A DNA stretch of 64,000 bases from contig NZ_JAHXZM010000006.1 in assembly GCF_019429535.1 (NCBI RefSeq), forward strand, positions 1 through 64,000, in the 5' to 3' direction. The notes under the pieces are model-generated. The model worked only from the letters and a program-made list of their open reading frames with translations. It had not been told where the DNA came from and did no database searches. Origin of the DNA: Sphingomonas citricola (GTDB taxonomy: Bacteria; Pseudomonadota; Alphaproteobacteria; Sphingomonadales; Sphingomonadaceae). Position numbers and translations under genes: made by a program. Of the stretch, positions 6,593-17,041 are shown piece after piece; within the stretch, counting starts at the first letter, position 1; each line of letters begins with the position of its first letter.

Positions 6593-9457
6593 TCAGAGCC
6601 CGAAGGACAGGCGCAGATAACCGAACTGTCCCGGCACGTCGTAGGTCGTCGGGTCGTAATTATTCAGGCTGCAGCTGAAGCAGGCCGGCGGATCGCGATC
6701 GAGGACGTTGTTGACGCCGATCGTCAGCGCGAGCCGGTTGTCGAGCCAGCTGGGGCGGAATTGCAGCTGCACGTCGGTGTAGAAGCGCGCGTCGAGCCGG
6801 TTGCCGTTCTGGCTCTCGATCACATTGTCGATGTAGCGCCCGGTCAGCGTCGCGCCGATCGGACCGCCGCTCCAGTCGAGGATCGCCTGCCCCTTGAAGT
6901 GGGGATACGCCTGGTCGGGGCTGCCGCGCTCGGTCCCGGTGTAGCGCGTCGTCGTGGTGCCGTCGGTGGCCGGCACGACCTCCTCGTAGCGGAGCAGGTA
7001 ATTGCCCAGCACCGACAGCCCGAACGTGCCGACGCCGGTCTCGCGCGAGCGGAAGGTGAAGGTGCCGTCGATCCCGCGGGTGCGGATGCCGCCGGTGTTG
7101 AGCAGAACGCCGTTGATCGCGGTGACGATGCCGCTCGGCGCGCGGCGGATCGCGGCGCAGCTGAGCGCGTCCGCGGTCTGCGCGCAGCGCCCGAGCAGTA
7201 CGTCGGCGGGGATCGCGGCGATCGCCCCATCGACCTTGATGTCGTAGTAATTGACTTCGAGGCTCAATGCGCTGGCGAATCCGCGGCGCGCCCAGGCGGG
7301 GCTGTAGACACCGCCGAACAGCAGCGTGCGCGCGGTTTCGGGCTGGAGCGCGGCATTGCCCCCGGTCAGCACGGGAAGCTGCCCGTCGGGCTCGGCATAG
7401 CTGCCGTTGGCGGGAACGCCGTTCGCGGTGCAGTTCGTCCGCACCGTCGCCGATGCGCGATACGCGGACCCGGCGATGTTGCTGCACGGATCGCTGATCG
7501 GCTGATCGAAACGCGACTGCGCGCCGAACAATTCGCCGATCGACGGCGCTCGCAAGCTCTCGGCGTAGGACCCGCGCAGCAGCAGGTCGGCGACGGGTTT
7601 CCACAATGCGCCGCCGGTCAGCGTGGTGTTGCCGCCGAAGGTCGAATAATCCGAATAGCGCACCGCGCCGTTCAGCTCGAGCGAGGAGAAGAAGGGCACG
7701 TCGCGCAGCAGCGGCAGGCGAAGCTCGCCGTAGACCTCGTCGGTGTTGAACCGGCCCGCGGCCGCCTGCGCGGGAATGTCGGCGCTGTAGCCCGCCTGCG
7801 TGACCGGATCGGGGGTGAAGCTGCCGAACTGGTTGCGGTGTTCGTAGCCGATCGCGATGCCGACCGGCCCTCCGGGCAGGTCGAACAACTCACCCGACAG
7901 ATTGGCGGTATAATCCTGCAATTCCTGGCGCGAGCGCGATTTCTCGTCGAAGCCGACGAAGCCGAGCATCGCCGGGGTGATCGAGCCGACGCCGCCGAAG
8001 AAATTGAACGGCACGCAGTCGCCGGTGCACTGGCTGACCGGGCCGAGCGCCTGTTGGAGCCTGAGCGCGTTGATGTTGCCGGTGAAGACCTGCTTGGCAT
8101 CGTTGAACCCGATGACGGCGTTCGCGTCCCAGTACCAATTGTGCCCGAACATCTGGAACTTGCCGTCGAGCGTGCCGGTCAGGCTCATCGTGTCGACGCG
8201 CTGCGTGTAGGTGCGCTGCCCCGCCTCGACCAGCCGACGGAAGATCGCGGTGTAATTCTGCCCGGGCACCAGCGTGACGCCGAACGGATTGTACGGGTTG
8301 GTCGCGTCGACCGACAGCGTATCGAGCAGATTGCCGTTGCCGACGTCGGGACCGATGCCGAGCGGCAAGAACGCGGCCTGATTCTGCGAATTGCGGCGGT
8401 TGTACACCGCCTTCACGCGCAGGTTGAGCGCGTCGGAGAATGACGCGCGCGCCGACACGAACCCGCCGTAGCGTTCGTTGGGGGTCAGGAAATAATTGTA
8501 CGGTGCGAAGTTGAACCGGTCAGCCGCGGTGAACGGCTTGAAACTGCCACCGGTCAGCGTCGGATCATAGACCGGCCGTCCGGTCAGCACCGGCTGGCGC
8601 AGCGTGAAATTCTGCCCGTTGATCAGGAATCGACCGAGCGGGGTGAAGCTCGAACAGCCGCCGATCGGGTCGCTGCACGACGTCTGGCCGGGATTGGGAA
8701 ATTGCGAGATCGCGCGGTCGCGCGCGCTGACGTCCTGCTGCTTGGTGTAGAAGCCGCCGCCGACGACATGGACGCGGTCGTCGCCGACGCCGTAGCTCAG
8801 CTGGTAGTTCTGCGTCTGCCCGTCGTGCGTATCGAGGAACTGGCCGTATTGCGCGCTCGCCTTCAGCCCGACCTGCTTTTCCTTGGTGATGATGTTGACG
8901 ACGCCGCCGATCGCGTCGGAACCGTAGAGTGACGAGGCGGCGGATTGCAGCACTTCGACCCGCTCGATCATGACGTCGGGGATCGAATTGAGGTCGACCG
9001 TGCCGGGAATGCCGCTCGCCGACGCGCCGTTGACGTAGCGCAGGCCGTCGACCAGCACGAGCGTGCGCTTGGCGCCGAGATATCGCAGGTCGATCGCGGC
9101 CGAGCCTGCGCCGACGCCGCCGCCGTCGGGCGGATTGCCGAGATTGCCCGAATTGTTGAATTTGCTGTTGAGCCCGCCCGACGACGCCGGGATCCGCTGC
9201 AGCACGTCCGCGATCGAGGACAGGCCGGTGCGCGCGATCGATGCTTCGTCGACGGTCGTGATCGGCGAGGGTTGATCGAGCGGATCGCGCCGGATGCGCG
9301 ACCCCGTGACGACGATGTCGTCGCCCGGCGTCTCCGCCTGCGCTTCTTGCGCGGCGACGACGCCCGACTGCTGCGCCACAGCGGGTGCGGCGTGGATGCC
9401 GGCAAGCAGCGCGGCGGCCGCGATACCGGTTTTCAGGCGCGTGATCGTTTGTCTCAT
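6593..9457 (-). CDS. TonB-dependent outer-membrane receptor, substrate unknown
   Basis: A 954-residue protein. It has a signal peptide to about residue 28 (AAPAVAQQ cleavage region), a TonB-box-like [10 protein letters not shown] segment, a plug domain over about residues 60-180 ([20 protein letters not shown], then GGVVNIIT), and then a 22-strand barrel rich in Tyr, Asn and Gly. Its long loops and Cys pairs ([13 protein letters not shown]) fit the sphingomonad receptor group often linked to carbohydrate or peptide uptake. The C-terminus ends FGL, not in the usual terminal Phe. It stands alone, between infA and hppA, so context does not give the substrate. Confidence 0.95.
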   Translation of the reverse strand: MRQTITRLKTGIAAAALLAGIHAAPAVAQQSGVVAAQEAQAETPGDDIVVTGSRIRRDPLDQPSPITTVDEASIARTGLSSIADVLQRIPASSGGLNSKFNNSGNLGNPPDGGGVGAGSAAIDLRYLGAKRTLVLVDGLRYVNGASASGIPGTVDLNSIPDVMIERVEVLQSAASSLYGSDAIGGVVNIITKEKQVGLKASAQYGQFLDTHDGQTQNYQLSYGVGDDRVHVVGGGFYTKQQDVSARDRAISQFPNPGQTSCSDPIGGCSSFTPLGRFLINGQNFTLRQPVLTGRPVYDPTLTGGSFKPFTAADRFNFAPYNYFLTPNERYGGFVSARASFSDALNLRVKAVYNRRNSQNQAAFLPLGIGPDVGNGNLLDTLSVDATNPYNPFGVTLVPGQNYTAIFRRLVEAGQRTYTQRVDTMSLTGTLDGKFQMFGHNWYWDANAVIGFNDAKQVFTGNINALRLQQALGPVSQCTGDCVPFNFFGGVGSITPAMLGFVGFDEKSRSRQELQDYTANLSGELFDLPGGPVGIAIGYEHRNQFGSFTPDPVTQAGYSADIPAQAAAGRFNTDEVYGELRLPLLRDVPFFSSLELNGAVRYSDYSTFGGNTTLTGGALWKPVADLLLRGSYAESLRAPSIGELFGAQSRFDQPISDPCSNIAGSAYRASATVRTNCTANGVPANGSYAEPDGQLPVLTGGNAALQPETARTLLFGGVYSPAWARRGFASALSLEVNYYDIKVDGAIAAIPADVLLGRCAQTADALSCAAIRRAPSGIVTAINGVLLNTGGIRTRGIDGTFTFRSRETGVGTFGLSVLGNYLLRYEEVVPATDGTTTTRYTGTERGSPDQAYPHFKGQAILDWSGGPIGATLTGRYIDNVIESQNGNRLDARFYTDVQLQFRPSWLDNRLALTIGVNNVLDRDPPACFSCSLNNYDPTTYDVPGQFGYLRLSFGL

Positions 9458-9598
9458 GAACCCCCCGTGCGTGCGATCGCCGTAACATTCGGCGCATTGT
9501 GGTCACGCAGGCGCAACATTCAGTGGAATTGCGGCCGGGGCAAGGGTCTAAAAATTCGCGTCCAGCAAAGCGGCGGCACTGTGGCCGCGATGCCGCAA

Positions 9599-9627
9599 CC
9601 GGCGGGGGCGTGCACCGCCCCCACCGG
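9599..9627 (-). terminator. Hairpin downstream of hppA
   Basis: A stem of GGGGGCG / CGCCCCC extended by CCGG / CCGG across a one-base mismatch, with a 5-nt loop, beginning 9 nt after the hppA stop. No T-run is seen. It probably separates hppA from the TonB receptor gene that follows on the same strand. Confidence 0.5.
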
Positions 9628-9635
9628 ACGTTTGC

Positions 9636-11807
9636 TCAGCCGGCACCGCCCGCCAGCGCGGCGAGCAGCAGGAGGGCGACGATGTTGGTGATCTTGATCA
9701 TCGGATTGACCGCGGGGCCCGCGGTGTCCTTGTACGGATCGCCGACGGTGTCACCCGTCACCGCGGCCTTGTGCGCGTCAGATCCCTTGCCGCCGTGGTT
9801 GCCGTCCTCGATGTACTTCTTCGCATTGTCCCACGCGCCGCCCCCGGAGGTCATCGACAGCGCGACGAACAGCCCGGAGACGATCACGCCCAAGAGCATC
9901 GCGCCGACCGCGGCGAATGCGCTCGCCTGCCCGTCGACCGCGCGGACGATGAAGTAGAGCGCGATCGGCGAGAGGACGGGCAACAGCGACGGCACGATCA
10001 TCTCGCGGATCGCGGCGCGGGTGACGAGGTCGACGGTGCGGCCGTAATTGGGCCGGTTGGTGCCCTGCATGATGCCGGGATTGTCGCGGAACTGTTCGCG
10101 CACCTCCTCGACCACCGCGCCCGCCGCGCGGCCGACCGCGGTCATCCCGAAGGCGCCGAACAGATAGGGCAGCAGCGCGCCGAGCAGCAGTCCCACGATG
10201 ACGTATGGGTTCGACAGGCTGAAATCGACGGTCAGATCGGGGAAATAGGTCGCGAGGTCGGTCGTGTACGCGCCGAACAGGACCAGCGCGGCGAGCCCGG
10301 CGGAGCCGATCGCGTAACCCTTGGTCACCGCCTTGGTCGTGTTGCCAACCGCGTCGAGCGCGTCGGTGCGCGCGCGCACTTCGTCCTCCAGCCCCGCCAT
10401 CTCTGCGATGCCGCCGGCGTTGTCGGTGACGGGCCCGTAAGCGTCGAGCGCGACAACCATCCCCGCGAGTGCGAGCATCGCGGTCGCACCGAACGCGATG
10501 CCGATGATCCCGGCGAGCTTGTAGGCGGCGATGACCGCGACGACGATGACCAACGTGGGCAGCGCGGTCGCCTCCAGGCTGATCGCGAGGCCTTGGATCA
10601 CGTTGGTGCCGTGGCCCGTCTCCGATGCCTTGGCGATCGACTTGACCGGGCGATAGTTGGTGCCGGTGTAATATTCGGTGATCCACACGATCAGCCCGGT
10701 GACCGCGAGGCCGATCAGCATGCACCAGAACAGGTCGTTGCCCGTGAACGACGCGAGCGTGCCGCCCGCCTGCACCGCACCCTCCGCGCCCGTCGTCAGG
10801 TCGTCGCCCGCCGGATCGAGGAAGCCCGCGCCGCCGATCACCGCGTTCATGTCACCGAGCGTCCAGCGCGTCACCGCGTAGATTGCGGGGATGGAGAGCA
10901 GCGCCGAGGTCCAGAACCCCTTGTACAGCGCGCCCATGATCGACCCGCCGCGCCCCAGCCGCACCATGTAGGTGCCCAGGATCGAGGTCACGATGCAGAC
11001 CCCGCCGACGATCAGCGGCAGGCTCATCAACCGCAGCAGTTCGGCCGCGTCCGCGCGGATAAGCAGCGCGATCGAGATCATCGTGACGCCAAGCGTGACG
11101 ACATAGGTCTCGAACAGGTCGGCGGCCATGCCCGCGCAATCGCCGACATTGTCCCCGACATTGTCCGCGATCACCGCGGGGTTGCGCGGATCGTCCTCGG
11201 GAATGCCCGCCTCGACCTTGCCGACGAGGTCCGCGCCAACGTCGGCGGCCTTGGTGAAGATGCCGCCACCCAGACGCGCGAAGATCGAGATCAGCGAGGC
11301 ACCGAACGCCAGCGCGGTCAACGCCTCCACGATCGCGCGGTCGTTGGGCGCGCGCCCGCCCGGCCCGACGAGGTACCAGAAGAACCCCGCGATCGCGAGC
11401 AGGCCCAGCCCCGCGACGAGCATCCCCGTCACCGCGCCCGAGCGGAACGCGGTGGTCAGCCCGCCCTGCAAGCTCCCACGCGCGGCCTCCGCGGTGCGCA
11501 CGTTGGCGCGAACCGAGATGTTCATCCCGACATAACCCGCGACCCCCGACAGCAGCGCTCCGATGACGAAGCCGGTGGTCGACAGCAGGCCCAGCGTCGC
11601 GAACAGCACGACCGCGACGACCACGCCGACGATCGCGATGGTGGTGTACTGCCGCCCGAGATACGCCTTCGCGCCTTCCTGGATCGCGGCGGCGATGTCC
11701 TGCATCTTGTCGTTGCCGGCGGGTTGTCGCAGCACTTGGCCGCTCGTGAGGATGCCATAGGCCACGGCCAGCAGACCGCAGAGAATGGCGACATAGACGC
11801 TCGTCAT
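9636..11807 (-). CDS. hppA: K+-independent membrane-bound H+-translocating pyrophosphatase
   Basis: A 723-residue protein with about 16 membrane segments. It shows the PPi/Mg site [20 protein letters not shown] followed by [20 protein letters not shown], and a matching Asp-rich site near the C-terminus ([24 protein letters not shown]). The diagnostic segment [14 protein letters not shown] has Lys where K+-dependent enzymes have Ala, so this is a K+-independent proton pump. It hydrolyses pyrophosphate and exports H+ across the inner membrane. It lies 88 bp downstream of thiL on the same strand and near a Na+/H+ antiporter gene. Confidence 0.98.
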   Translation of the reverse strand: MTSVYVAILCGLLAVAYGILTSGQVLRQPAGNDKMQDIAAAIQEGAKAYLGRQYTTIAIVGVVVAVVLFATLGLLSTTGFVIGALLSGVAGYVGMNISVRANVRTAEAARGSLQGGLTTAFRSGAVTGMLVAGLGLLAIAGFFWYLVGPGGRAPNDRAIVEALTALAFGASLISIFARLGGGIFTKAADVGADLVGKVEAGIPEDDPRNPAVIADNVGDNVGDCAGMAADLFETYVVTLGVTMISIALLIRADAAELLRLMSLPLIVGGVCIVTSILGTYMVRLGRGGSIMGALYKGFWTSALLSIPAIYAVTRWTLGDMNAVIGGAGFLDPAGDDLTTGAEGAVQAGGTLASFTGNDLFWCMLIGLAVTGLIVWITEYYTGTNYRPVKSIAKASETGHGTNVIQGLAISLEATALPTLVIVVAVIAAYKLAGIIGIAFGATAMLALAGMVVALDAYGPVTDNAGGIAEMAGLEDEVRARTDALDAVGNTTKAVTKGYAIGSAGLAALVLFGAYTTDLATYFPDLTVDFSLSNPYVIVGLLLGALLPYLFGAFGMTAVGRAAGAVVEEVREQFRDNPGIMQGTNRPNYGRTVDLVTRAAIREMIVPSLLPVLSPIALYFIVRAVDGQASAFAAVGAMLLGVIVSGLFVALSMTSGGGAWDNAKKYIEDGNHGGKGSDAHKAAVTGDTVGDPYKDTAGPAVNPMIKITNIVALLLLAALAGGAG

Positions 11808-11895
11808 GCCCGTTCTTCCCTCCTATTTTCACGAACGGCGCGTTTGTTCGCTCGCGCTCGCCCGTCGCCGAAGGGGCACCCAACAACGCGTTAAG

Positions 11896-12795
11896 TCAAG
11901 CGCCGTGCTGATAACCCAGATGATCGGGCAGGCGAACGGCCACGCCGAGATCGGTCAGCGACAGACCGGCTCCGGCCGCGAAGCGTCCGACCAACGTGGC
12001 GGGCACAGGCGGCGTCCAGTCGGCTGGCGCGGCGAACAGCAGTTCGTAATCGTCCCCCGCGGTCGCGGCGGCGAGTGCGTCCAGTCCGCAGGCGCGGGCC
12101 GCGGGCGACAGCGGCACCGCGTCGAGCGCGACCGTCACCGACAATCCGCTCGCCTCCGCCATGCGCGCCGCGTCGATCAGCAGGCCGTCGGACACGTCCA
12201 TCATCGCGTGGACGTGCGGCGCGAGCATGCGACCTTCGATGAGACGTGGGGTCGGCCGGCGATAGCGCGCGAGCAGATACGCCTCGTCGTCACCGCGCGC
12301 ATCGCCGCTCCGCGCGATCGCGAGACCCGGCCTGGCGTCGCCGATCGTGCCGGTCACCCACAGGGCATCACCCGCGCGCGCACCCGAACGCGGCGGCGCG
12401 GGCGCGTCTGCGCCGAACGCGGTCAGCGTCAGTACGCGCGGCGTGCCCGCTGGCCGCGTCACCGTGTCGCCGCCGAGCAGCCGCGCGTCGTATTGCGCGA
12501 GCACCGCGTCGAAGCCGCGCAGGAACGCGTCGTCCCACGCCGGGTCCGACAGCGGATAGTTGAGCAGCACGCCCTCGACCCGCGCGCCCTTGGCGGCGAT
12601 ATCGGACAGGTTGGTCGCGACCAGCCGCCACGCGACGTCGCCGGCCGGATCGCTCGACAGGAAGTGGACGCCCTCCACCATCGTGTCGGTGGTGACGACC
12701 AGCCCGGAGAGCAGGGCGGTATCGTCGCGCAGGCCCCTGGCGCCCGGGTGGAGCGGCAGCGCCCGCAGGCGATCGAGGAACGCGCGTTCGTCCAC
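11896..12795 (-). CDS. thiL: Thiamine-monophosphate kinase ThiL
   Basis: A 299-residue protein with ThiL landmarks: RDDTALL near residue 25 (usually GDDAA), TTDTMVEGVHFL, NLSDIAAKGA, LLGGDT and MMDVSDGLLID. It phosphorylates thiamine phosphate to thiamine diphosphate. The GTG start is chosen because a GAGGAG site lies 8 nt upstream, partly inside the end of the antiporter gene. The same frame stays open far upstream through the antiporter gene, but there it is Arg/Asp-rich shadow sequence, so this is not a fusion. Confidence 0.95.
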   Translation of the reverse strand: MDERAFLDRLRALPLHPGARGLRDDTALLSGLVVTTDTMVEGVHFLSSDPAGDVAWRLVATNLSDIAAKGARVEGVLLNYPLSDPAWDDAFLRGFDAVLAQYDARLLGGDTVTRPAGTPRVLTLTAFGADAPAPPRSGARAGDALWVTGTIGDARPGLAIARSGDARGDDEAYLLARYRRPTPRLIEGRMLAPHVHAMMDVSDGLLIDAARMAEASGLSVTVALDAVPLSPAARACGLDALAAATAGDDYELLFAAPADWTPPVPATLVGRFAAGAGLSLTDLGVAVRLPDHLGYQHGA

Positions 12796-12797
12796 GC

Positions 12798-14336
12798 TCA
12801 ATTCTCCTCGATGCGGCGATCCTCGTCGCCCGAGACGGTCAGCTGGCGCCAGTCGAGCGCCTCCTGGAGCAGCAGATAGGTGTCGCTGCTGATCGCCTGG
12901 TCGCCGCGCAACGTCTCCAACCGCTCGCGCTGCGCCAGCACCGCCGCGATCGCGAGGCCGTGGCGGCGGTTGAGCGTGTCGGGGTCCTTGCCCGACATGC
13001 CGTCGCGGATGTCCTGATATTCGCGTCGCAACTGGTCGGCGGCATCGCCCTGCTCGCCCTCCAGCCGATGGAGCGCCGCCTCGGCGAGATCGAGGCGGGC
13101 CCGGTCGATCTCCTCGCGCGCCTCTTGCTCGCGTCCGATCCCGAGCGCGCGGATCAGCGGGGTCAGCGTCGCGCCCTGGATCACCACGGTCGCCAGCACC
13201 ACCGCGAACGCGGCGAGCACCACCGTGTCGCGCTGCGGGAACGCGGCGGGCAGCGCGAACGCGGTCGCGAGCGTCACCAGCCCGCGCATCCCCGACCAGC
13301 CGATCAGGAACGTCTCGGCCAGACTGATCGGCTTCATCCGGTGCCCGCGGTTGACCCGCCACAGCACGACGCCGCGATACCCGAACGCGATCAGCAACCG
13401 CGTCGCGACGACGCCCAGCACGACCCACAAGGCGAGCCAGCCGGCGTTGATCAATTCCTGCCCCGACATCGCGGTCACGATGTTGCGCGCCTGCTCGCCC
13501 ATCAGCAGGAACGCGAACACGTTCAGCAGGAACACGACCGTGGTCCATACCGCGTAGGAATGGACCCGCATCCGCGGCGAGGTACGATCGCCCGCGCTCG
13601 TCGCGATCGTCATCGCGCTCGCAACCGTCGCCAGCACCGCCGACAGCCCGAGATGCTCGGCGACGATCCACGCGACGAAGGCGTGGAGGAATTGCAGCAG
13701 CGTGCCGCCGACGGTGTTCTCGACCAGCGGCTGCACCCGGCGCACGAGCAGGCCGTAGGCGATCCCGAACGCGATGCCGCCGGGGGCCGCGAGCGCGAAG
13801 CGCGCGCCCGTGCCCCAGTCGAACGTGCCGCTCATCTGCGCGGCGAGTGCGGCGTTGAACAGCAGCAGCGCGGTCGCGTCGTTGAACAGGCTCTCGCCCT
13901 TCAGCACGCCCGCGACGCGCTTCGCGACCGGCAGGTTGGTCAGCACCGCGGTCGCGGCAGCGGCGTCGGGCGGGGCGACGATCGCGCCCAGCGTCAGCGC
14001 GGCGGCGACGGGCAGCCCCATCGTGAACCAGCCGATCCACGCGACGAAGACCGCGGTCGCGAGCACCGCCAGCACCGCGTAAACGATCAACGGCAGCATC
14101 AGCCGCCGCGCCGCGCCTGCCGGAAAATCGAACGCCGCATCGACCAGGATCGGCGCGATGAACAGCGCGAGCGCGGTCTCGGGGTCGATCGACAGCACCG
14201 GCGCACCCGGGATCGCCGCCACCGCGACGCCCGCCGCCGCCATCACGGTCGGGTAGGGGAGCGACAGGCGCCGCGCGACCTGAAGCATCGCCACCGCGGC
14301 GAGCATCAGCGTCAGAAGGCTTTCGAAAAAGGTCAC
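12798..14336 (-). CDS. CPA1-family Na+/H+ antiporter
   Basis: A 512-residue protein with about 12 membrane segments and a cytoplasmic C-terminal helical tail of about 110 residues. The NhaP/NHE landmarks are GAIVAPPDAAAATAVL (normally the xDPVxxxA region), KGESLFNDATALLLF (the ND cation-binding pair) and GWSGMRGLVTLATA. It exchanges Na+ or K+ for H+ at the inner membrane. It precedes thiL, separated by 2 nt, and shares its transcript. With hppA downstream, the cluster could tie pyrophosphate hydrolysis to ion homeostasis, which is inference. Confidence 0.93.
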   Translation of the reverse strand: MTFFESLLTLMLAAVAMLQVARRLSLPYPTVMAAAGVAVAAIPGAPVLSIDPETALALFIAPILVDAAFDFPAGAARRLMLPLIVYAVLAVLATAVFVAWIGWFTMGLPVAAALTLGAIVAPPDAAAATAVLTNLPVAKRVAGVLKGESLFNDATALLLFNAALAAQMSGTFDWGTGARFALAAPGGIAFGIAYGLLVRRVQPLVENTVGGTLLQFLHAFVAWIVAEHLGLSAVLATVASAMTIATSAGDRTSPRMRVHSYAVWTTVVFLLNVFAFLLMGEQARNIVTAMSGQELINAGWLALWVVLGVVATRLLIAFGYRGVVLWRVNRGHRMKPISLAETFLIGWSGMRGLVTLATAFALPAAFPQRDTVVLAAFAVVLATVVIQGATLTPLIRALGIGREQEAREEIDRARLDLAEAALHRLEGEQGDAADQLRREYQDIRDGMSGKDPDTLNRRHGLAIAAVLAQRERLETLRGDQAISSDTYLLLQEALDWRQLTVSGDEDRRIEEN

Positions 14337-14401
14337 GGTGCGACGGTAACGGCTCGCGCCGCGATGTCACTCACTGCCGCGCCCGAGGCGACGCGCCCGC
14401 G

Positions 14402-14578
14402 TCAATCCTCGCGCCGTGCGCCGTCGAGCGTTCGCGTCATCCGGTCGTGCTCGGCCGCGTCGCGCTGCTTCTCCGCCTTGGTGCGGCCGAACACGGCGCG
14501 GTTGGTGGCGGCGGTCGCCTGCGCGTCGGCGCGCGCCTTCGCCTTGCGCGCGCGGCGAAGGCTGACGACCTCGCCCAC
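14402..14578 (-). CDS. DUF4169-family small basic protein
   Basis: A 58-residue, strongly basic helical protein: GEVVSLRRARKAKARADA at the start, then NRAVFGRTKAEK and a C-terminal RTLDGARRED. This is the whole DUF4169 domain, common in alphaproteobacteria and without known function. The start is GTG, 3 nt past the nusB stop, so it is probably read from the nusB transcript. The charge pattern suggests contact with nucleic acid, but that is a guess. Confidence 0.85.
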   Translation of the reverse strand: MGEVVSLRRARKAKARADAQATAATNRAVFGRTKAEKQRDAAEHDRMTRTLDGARRED

Positions 14579-14581
14579 GCC

Positions 14582-15070
14582 TCAGTCGGCTTTCGCGGGC
14601 GTCGCGGGCGCGGCCGCACCGCGCACGTCCTTCGCTACCGCGTCGAGGATGCCGTTGACGAAACCCTTCTCGCGGCGTTCGTAGAACGCGTCGGCGACGT
14701 CGATATATTCGCTGATCGACGCGCCCACGGGCACGTCGCTGCGCGCGAGCAGTTCGTAGGTGCCGACGCGCAGGATCGCCTTCATCGGCTTGTCGAGCCG
14801 ATCGAAACTCCACCCCGACGACAGCCGCGCCGCGATCAGTCGGTCGATCTCGTCCAACCGCGCCTGCGTCCCCTTCACCAGATCGTCGAAGAACGCGGTG
14901 TCGGCGTCGGCATATTCGACGTCCTCGATCGTCGCGCCCAGCCGGTGATGGTGGAATTCGGTCAGCAACTGGGGGATGTTCGTCCCCTCCATCTCGTGCT
15001 GGTACAGCGCCTGGACGGCGGCGAGGCGAGCGGCGGCGCGGGCGCGCGAACGGGCAGCGGTGCGGGACAT
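14582..15070 (-). CDS. nusB: Transcription antitermination factor NusB
   Basis: A 162-residue all-helical protein. It carries ARLAAVQALYQHEMEG near the N-terminus, DRLDKPMKAILRVGTYELL in the middle and GFVNGILDAVAKDVR near the C-terminus, all NusB hallmarks. NusB binds boxA RNA with NusE and supports rRNA antitermination. The start is the ATG before SRTAARSRARAAARL; the frame extends further upstream but with unlike composition. It is first in a run with the DUF4169, antiporter and thiL genes. Confidence 0.95.
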   Translation of the reverse strand: MSRTAARSRARAAARLAAVQALYQHEMEGTNIPQLLTEFHHHRLGATIEDVEYADADTAFFDDLVKGTQARLDEIDRLIAARLSSGWSFDRLDKPMKAILRVGTYELLARSDVPVGASISEYIDVADAFYERREKGFVNGILDAVAKDVRGAAAPATPAKAD

Positions 15071-15178
15071 AAGCGGCCGCCTGTAGCCGCGCACGCGCGT
15101 TTCGTCACCCCTCCAACGCACCGCAACGTGGCCGCGCCCTGCTCGTTGATACCGCACCATTCACGAGGAGCGACGACC

Positions 15179-15697
15179 ATGGGCCTGTTTTCCAAGGACA
15201 TCAAAACGTTCGACGACCTGTTCCTGCACCAGTTGCAGGACGTCTATTACGCCGAGAAGCAGATCACCAAGGCGTTGCCCACCATGATCGCGAAAGCGAG
15301 CGACGCGGGATTGAAGGCGGGGTTCGAGCAGCATCTGAGCGAGACGCGCGTTCAGATCGACCGGCTCGACCGCATCTTCGGCTTGATGGGTGAGGCGGTG
15401 AAGGGCGTCACCTGCCCGGCGATCGACGGCATCATCAAGGAAGCGACCGAAGTCGCGGGCGAAATCGCCGACAAGGCGGTGCTCGACGCGGCCCTGATCG
15501 CCGCGGCACAGGCGGTCGAGCATTACGAGATCGCGCGCTACGGCACGCTGATCGCCTGGGCCGAACAGATGGGCCGCGGCGAGATCGCGTCGATCCTGAA
15601 GGAAACGTTGGCGGAGGAATATGCCACCGACGACAAGCTGACCGCGATGGCGACGGGCAGCGCGAACCGGAAGGCCGAGATGGCGTCCGCGGGGTAA
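15179..15697 (+). CDS. YciE-like ferritin-fold protein (DUF892)
   Basis: A 172-residue four-helix protein with the DUF892 opening FDDLFLHQLQDVYYAEKQI, VEHYEIARYGTLIAWAEQ near residue 115 and LKETLAEEYATDDKLT near the end. Glu and His residues are spaced as in ferritin-like di-iron proteins. YciE/YciF relatives are stress-induced. A GAGGAG site lies 8 nt before the ATG. It is divergent from nusB and monocistronic. Confidence 0.92.
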   Translation: MGLFSKDIKTFDDLFLHQLQDVYYAEKQITKALPTMIAKASDAGLKAGFEQHLSETRVQIDRLDRIFGLMGEAVKGVTCPAIDGIIKEATEVAGEIADKAVLDAALIAAAQAVEHYEIARYGTLIAWAEQMGRGEIASILKETLAEEYATDDKLTAMATGSANRKAEMASAG

Positions 15698-15712
15698 TTC
15701 GCCGCGGTGGCG

Positions 15713-15739
15713 GTTACCCCGGCCGGCGGCCGGGGTGAC
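15713..15739. terminator. Bidirectional terminator-like hairpin between YciE-like gene and hisD
   Basis: A stem of 12 bp counting one G-U pair (GTTACCCCGGCC / GGCCGGGGTGAC) with a 3-nt loop, lying between the two convergent stop codons. Its position fits termination from both sides. Confidence 0.6.
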
Positions 15740-15745
15740 GCAGGT

Positions 15746-17041
15746 TCAGCGATTCGTCCTGATCCTGAGCGCCACCGATTTGGCGTGCGCGGGCAATCCT
15801 TCGGCATTCGCGAGTGCGACCGTCGCGGGTCCCAATTCGTTGAGCGCGCTCTCGTCGAGTTGCAGGAAGCTCGTCCGCTTCATGAAATCGGTGACGCCCA
15901 GTCCACTCGCGAACCGCGCGCGCCGGCCGGTCGGCAGGACGTGGTTCGGACCCGCGACGTAATCGCCGATCGCCTCGGGCGTGTGTCGCCCCAGAAACGC
16001 GCTGCCCGCGTGACGCAGGCGGTCGAACAGTGCGCGCGGATCATCGCACGCGAACTCGACGTGTTCGGGGGCGAGCCGGTCGACCAGCGGGATCGCGTCG
16101 GCGAGGCTCGGCACGACGATCACCGCGCCATTGTCAGCCCACGCGACGCGCGCCGTCGCCGCGGTCGGCAGCTCGGCGAGCTGGCGCTCGACCGCCGCCT
16201 CGACGGCAGCAGCGAAATCGGCATCGTCGGTCAGCAGGATCGACTGCGTCGTGACGTCGTGCTCGGCCTGGCTGAGCAGGTCGGCGGCGATCCATTCGGG
16301 ATCGTTCCGCGCATCGGCGACGACGACGATCTCGCTCGGACCCGCGACCATGTCGATCCCGACCACGCCGTAGACCTGCCGCTTCGCCTCCGCGACCCAG
16401 GCGTTGCCGGGGCCGGTGACGACGTCGACGCGCGCGATGCGGGGCGTGCCATACGCGAGCGCGGCCACCGCCTGCGCGCCGCCGACGCGCCACACCTCGT
16501 CCGCACCGACCAGATGCGCGGCGGCGAGGACGAGCGGGTTGACCTCGCCATCGGGGGTGGGGGTGACGACCACCAGCCGCTCGACGCCCGCGACGCGCGC
16601 AGGGATCGCGTTCATCAGCAGCGTCGAGGGGTAGGCCGCGCGTCCCCCCGGCACGTAGATGCCCGCCGCGTCGACCGCGCGCCACCGCGCGCCCAGCCGC
16701 ACGCCCGCCGCATCCGTGAAATCGGTGTCGGTCGGGCGCTGGCGCTCGTGATAGGCGCGGATGCGCGTCGCGGCGAGTTCGAGCGCGATCCGCAGCTCGG
16801 GCTCGAGCGCCTCGAACGCCGCAGCGCAGTCGCCAGCGTCGACGCGCCAGCCGGTCTCGTTCAGATCGTGGCGGTCGAGCTTCTGCGTGAAGGCGTGGAG
16901 CGCGGCGTCGCCGTCGTCGCGCACCGCGCGGATGATCGTCGACACGTCGCGCGCGACGTCGGTCGAGGTTTCGCGGCGATCGTCGACCAGGCGTGCGAAG
17001 GCGGCCTCGAATCCCGCGTCGCCGGCGTCCAGACGGATCAT
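15746..17041 (-). CDS. hisD: Histidinol dehydrogenase
   Basis: A 431-residue protein of normal length. It shows the HisD segments [51 protein letters not shown] and SQAEHD, the latter holding zinc and substrate ligands. It then has LAPEHVEF, the catalytic Glu-His pair. It oxidises histidinol to histidine in two NAD-dependent steps. Its ATG overlaps the hisG stop in an ATGA, so the two genes are coupled. No other his gene is in the window. Confidence 0.98.
   Translation of the reverse strand: MIRLDAGDAGFEAAFARLVDDRRETSTDVARDVSTIIRAVRDDGDAALHAFTQKLDRHDLNETGWRVDAGDCAAAFEALEPELRIALELAATRIRAYHERQRPTDTDFTDAAGVRLGARWRAVDAAGIYVPGGRAAYPSTLLMNAIPARVAGVERLVVVTPTPDGEVNPLVLAAAHLVGADEVWRVGGAQAVAALAYGTPRIARVDVVTGPGNAWVAEAKRQVYGVVGIDMVAGPSEIVVVADARNDPEWIAADLLSQAEHDVTTQSILLTDDADFAAAVEAAVERQLAELPTAATARVAWADNGAVIVVPSLADAIPLVDRLAPEHVEFACDDPRALFDRLRHAGSAFLGRHTPEAIGDYVAGPNHVLPTGRRARFASGLGVTDFMKRTSFLQLDESALNELGPATVALANAEGLPAHAKSVALRIRTNR

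Noticed and set aside
6485..8443. A 652-codon plus-strand frame opposite the TonB receptor gene
   Set aside because: It is the antisense shadow of a well-supported receptor in GC-rich DNA. It is Arg/Asp/Val-rich with no domain.
9771..11894. A 707-codon plus-strand frame opposite hppA
   Set aside because: It is a shadow of a highly conserved gene; its composition is Arg/Asp/Glu/His repeats without structure.
11896..14370. An apparent 824-residue fusion ending in ThiL
   Set aside because: The first 500 residues are an out-of-frame reading of the antiporter gene. ThiL has its own GTG start and ribosome site.
12960..14684. A 574-codon plus-strand frame across the antiporter and DUF4169 genes
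   Set aside because: It spans two real minus-strand genes and has low-complexity Arg/His/Gln composition.
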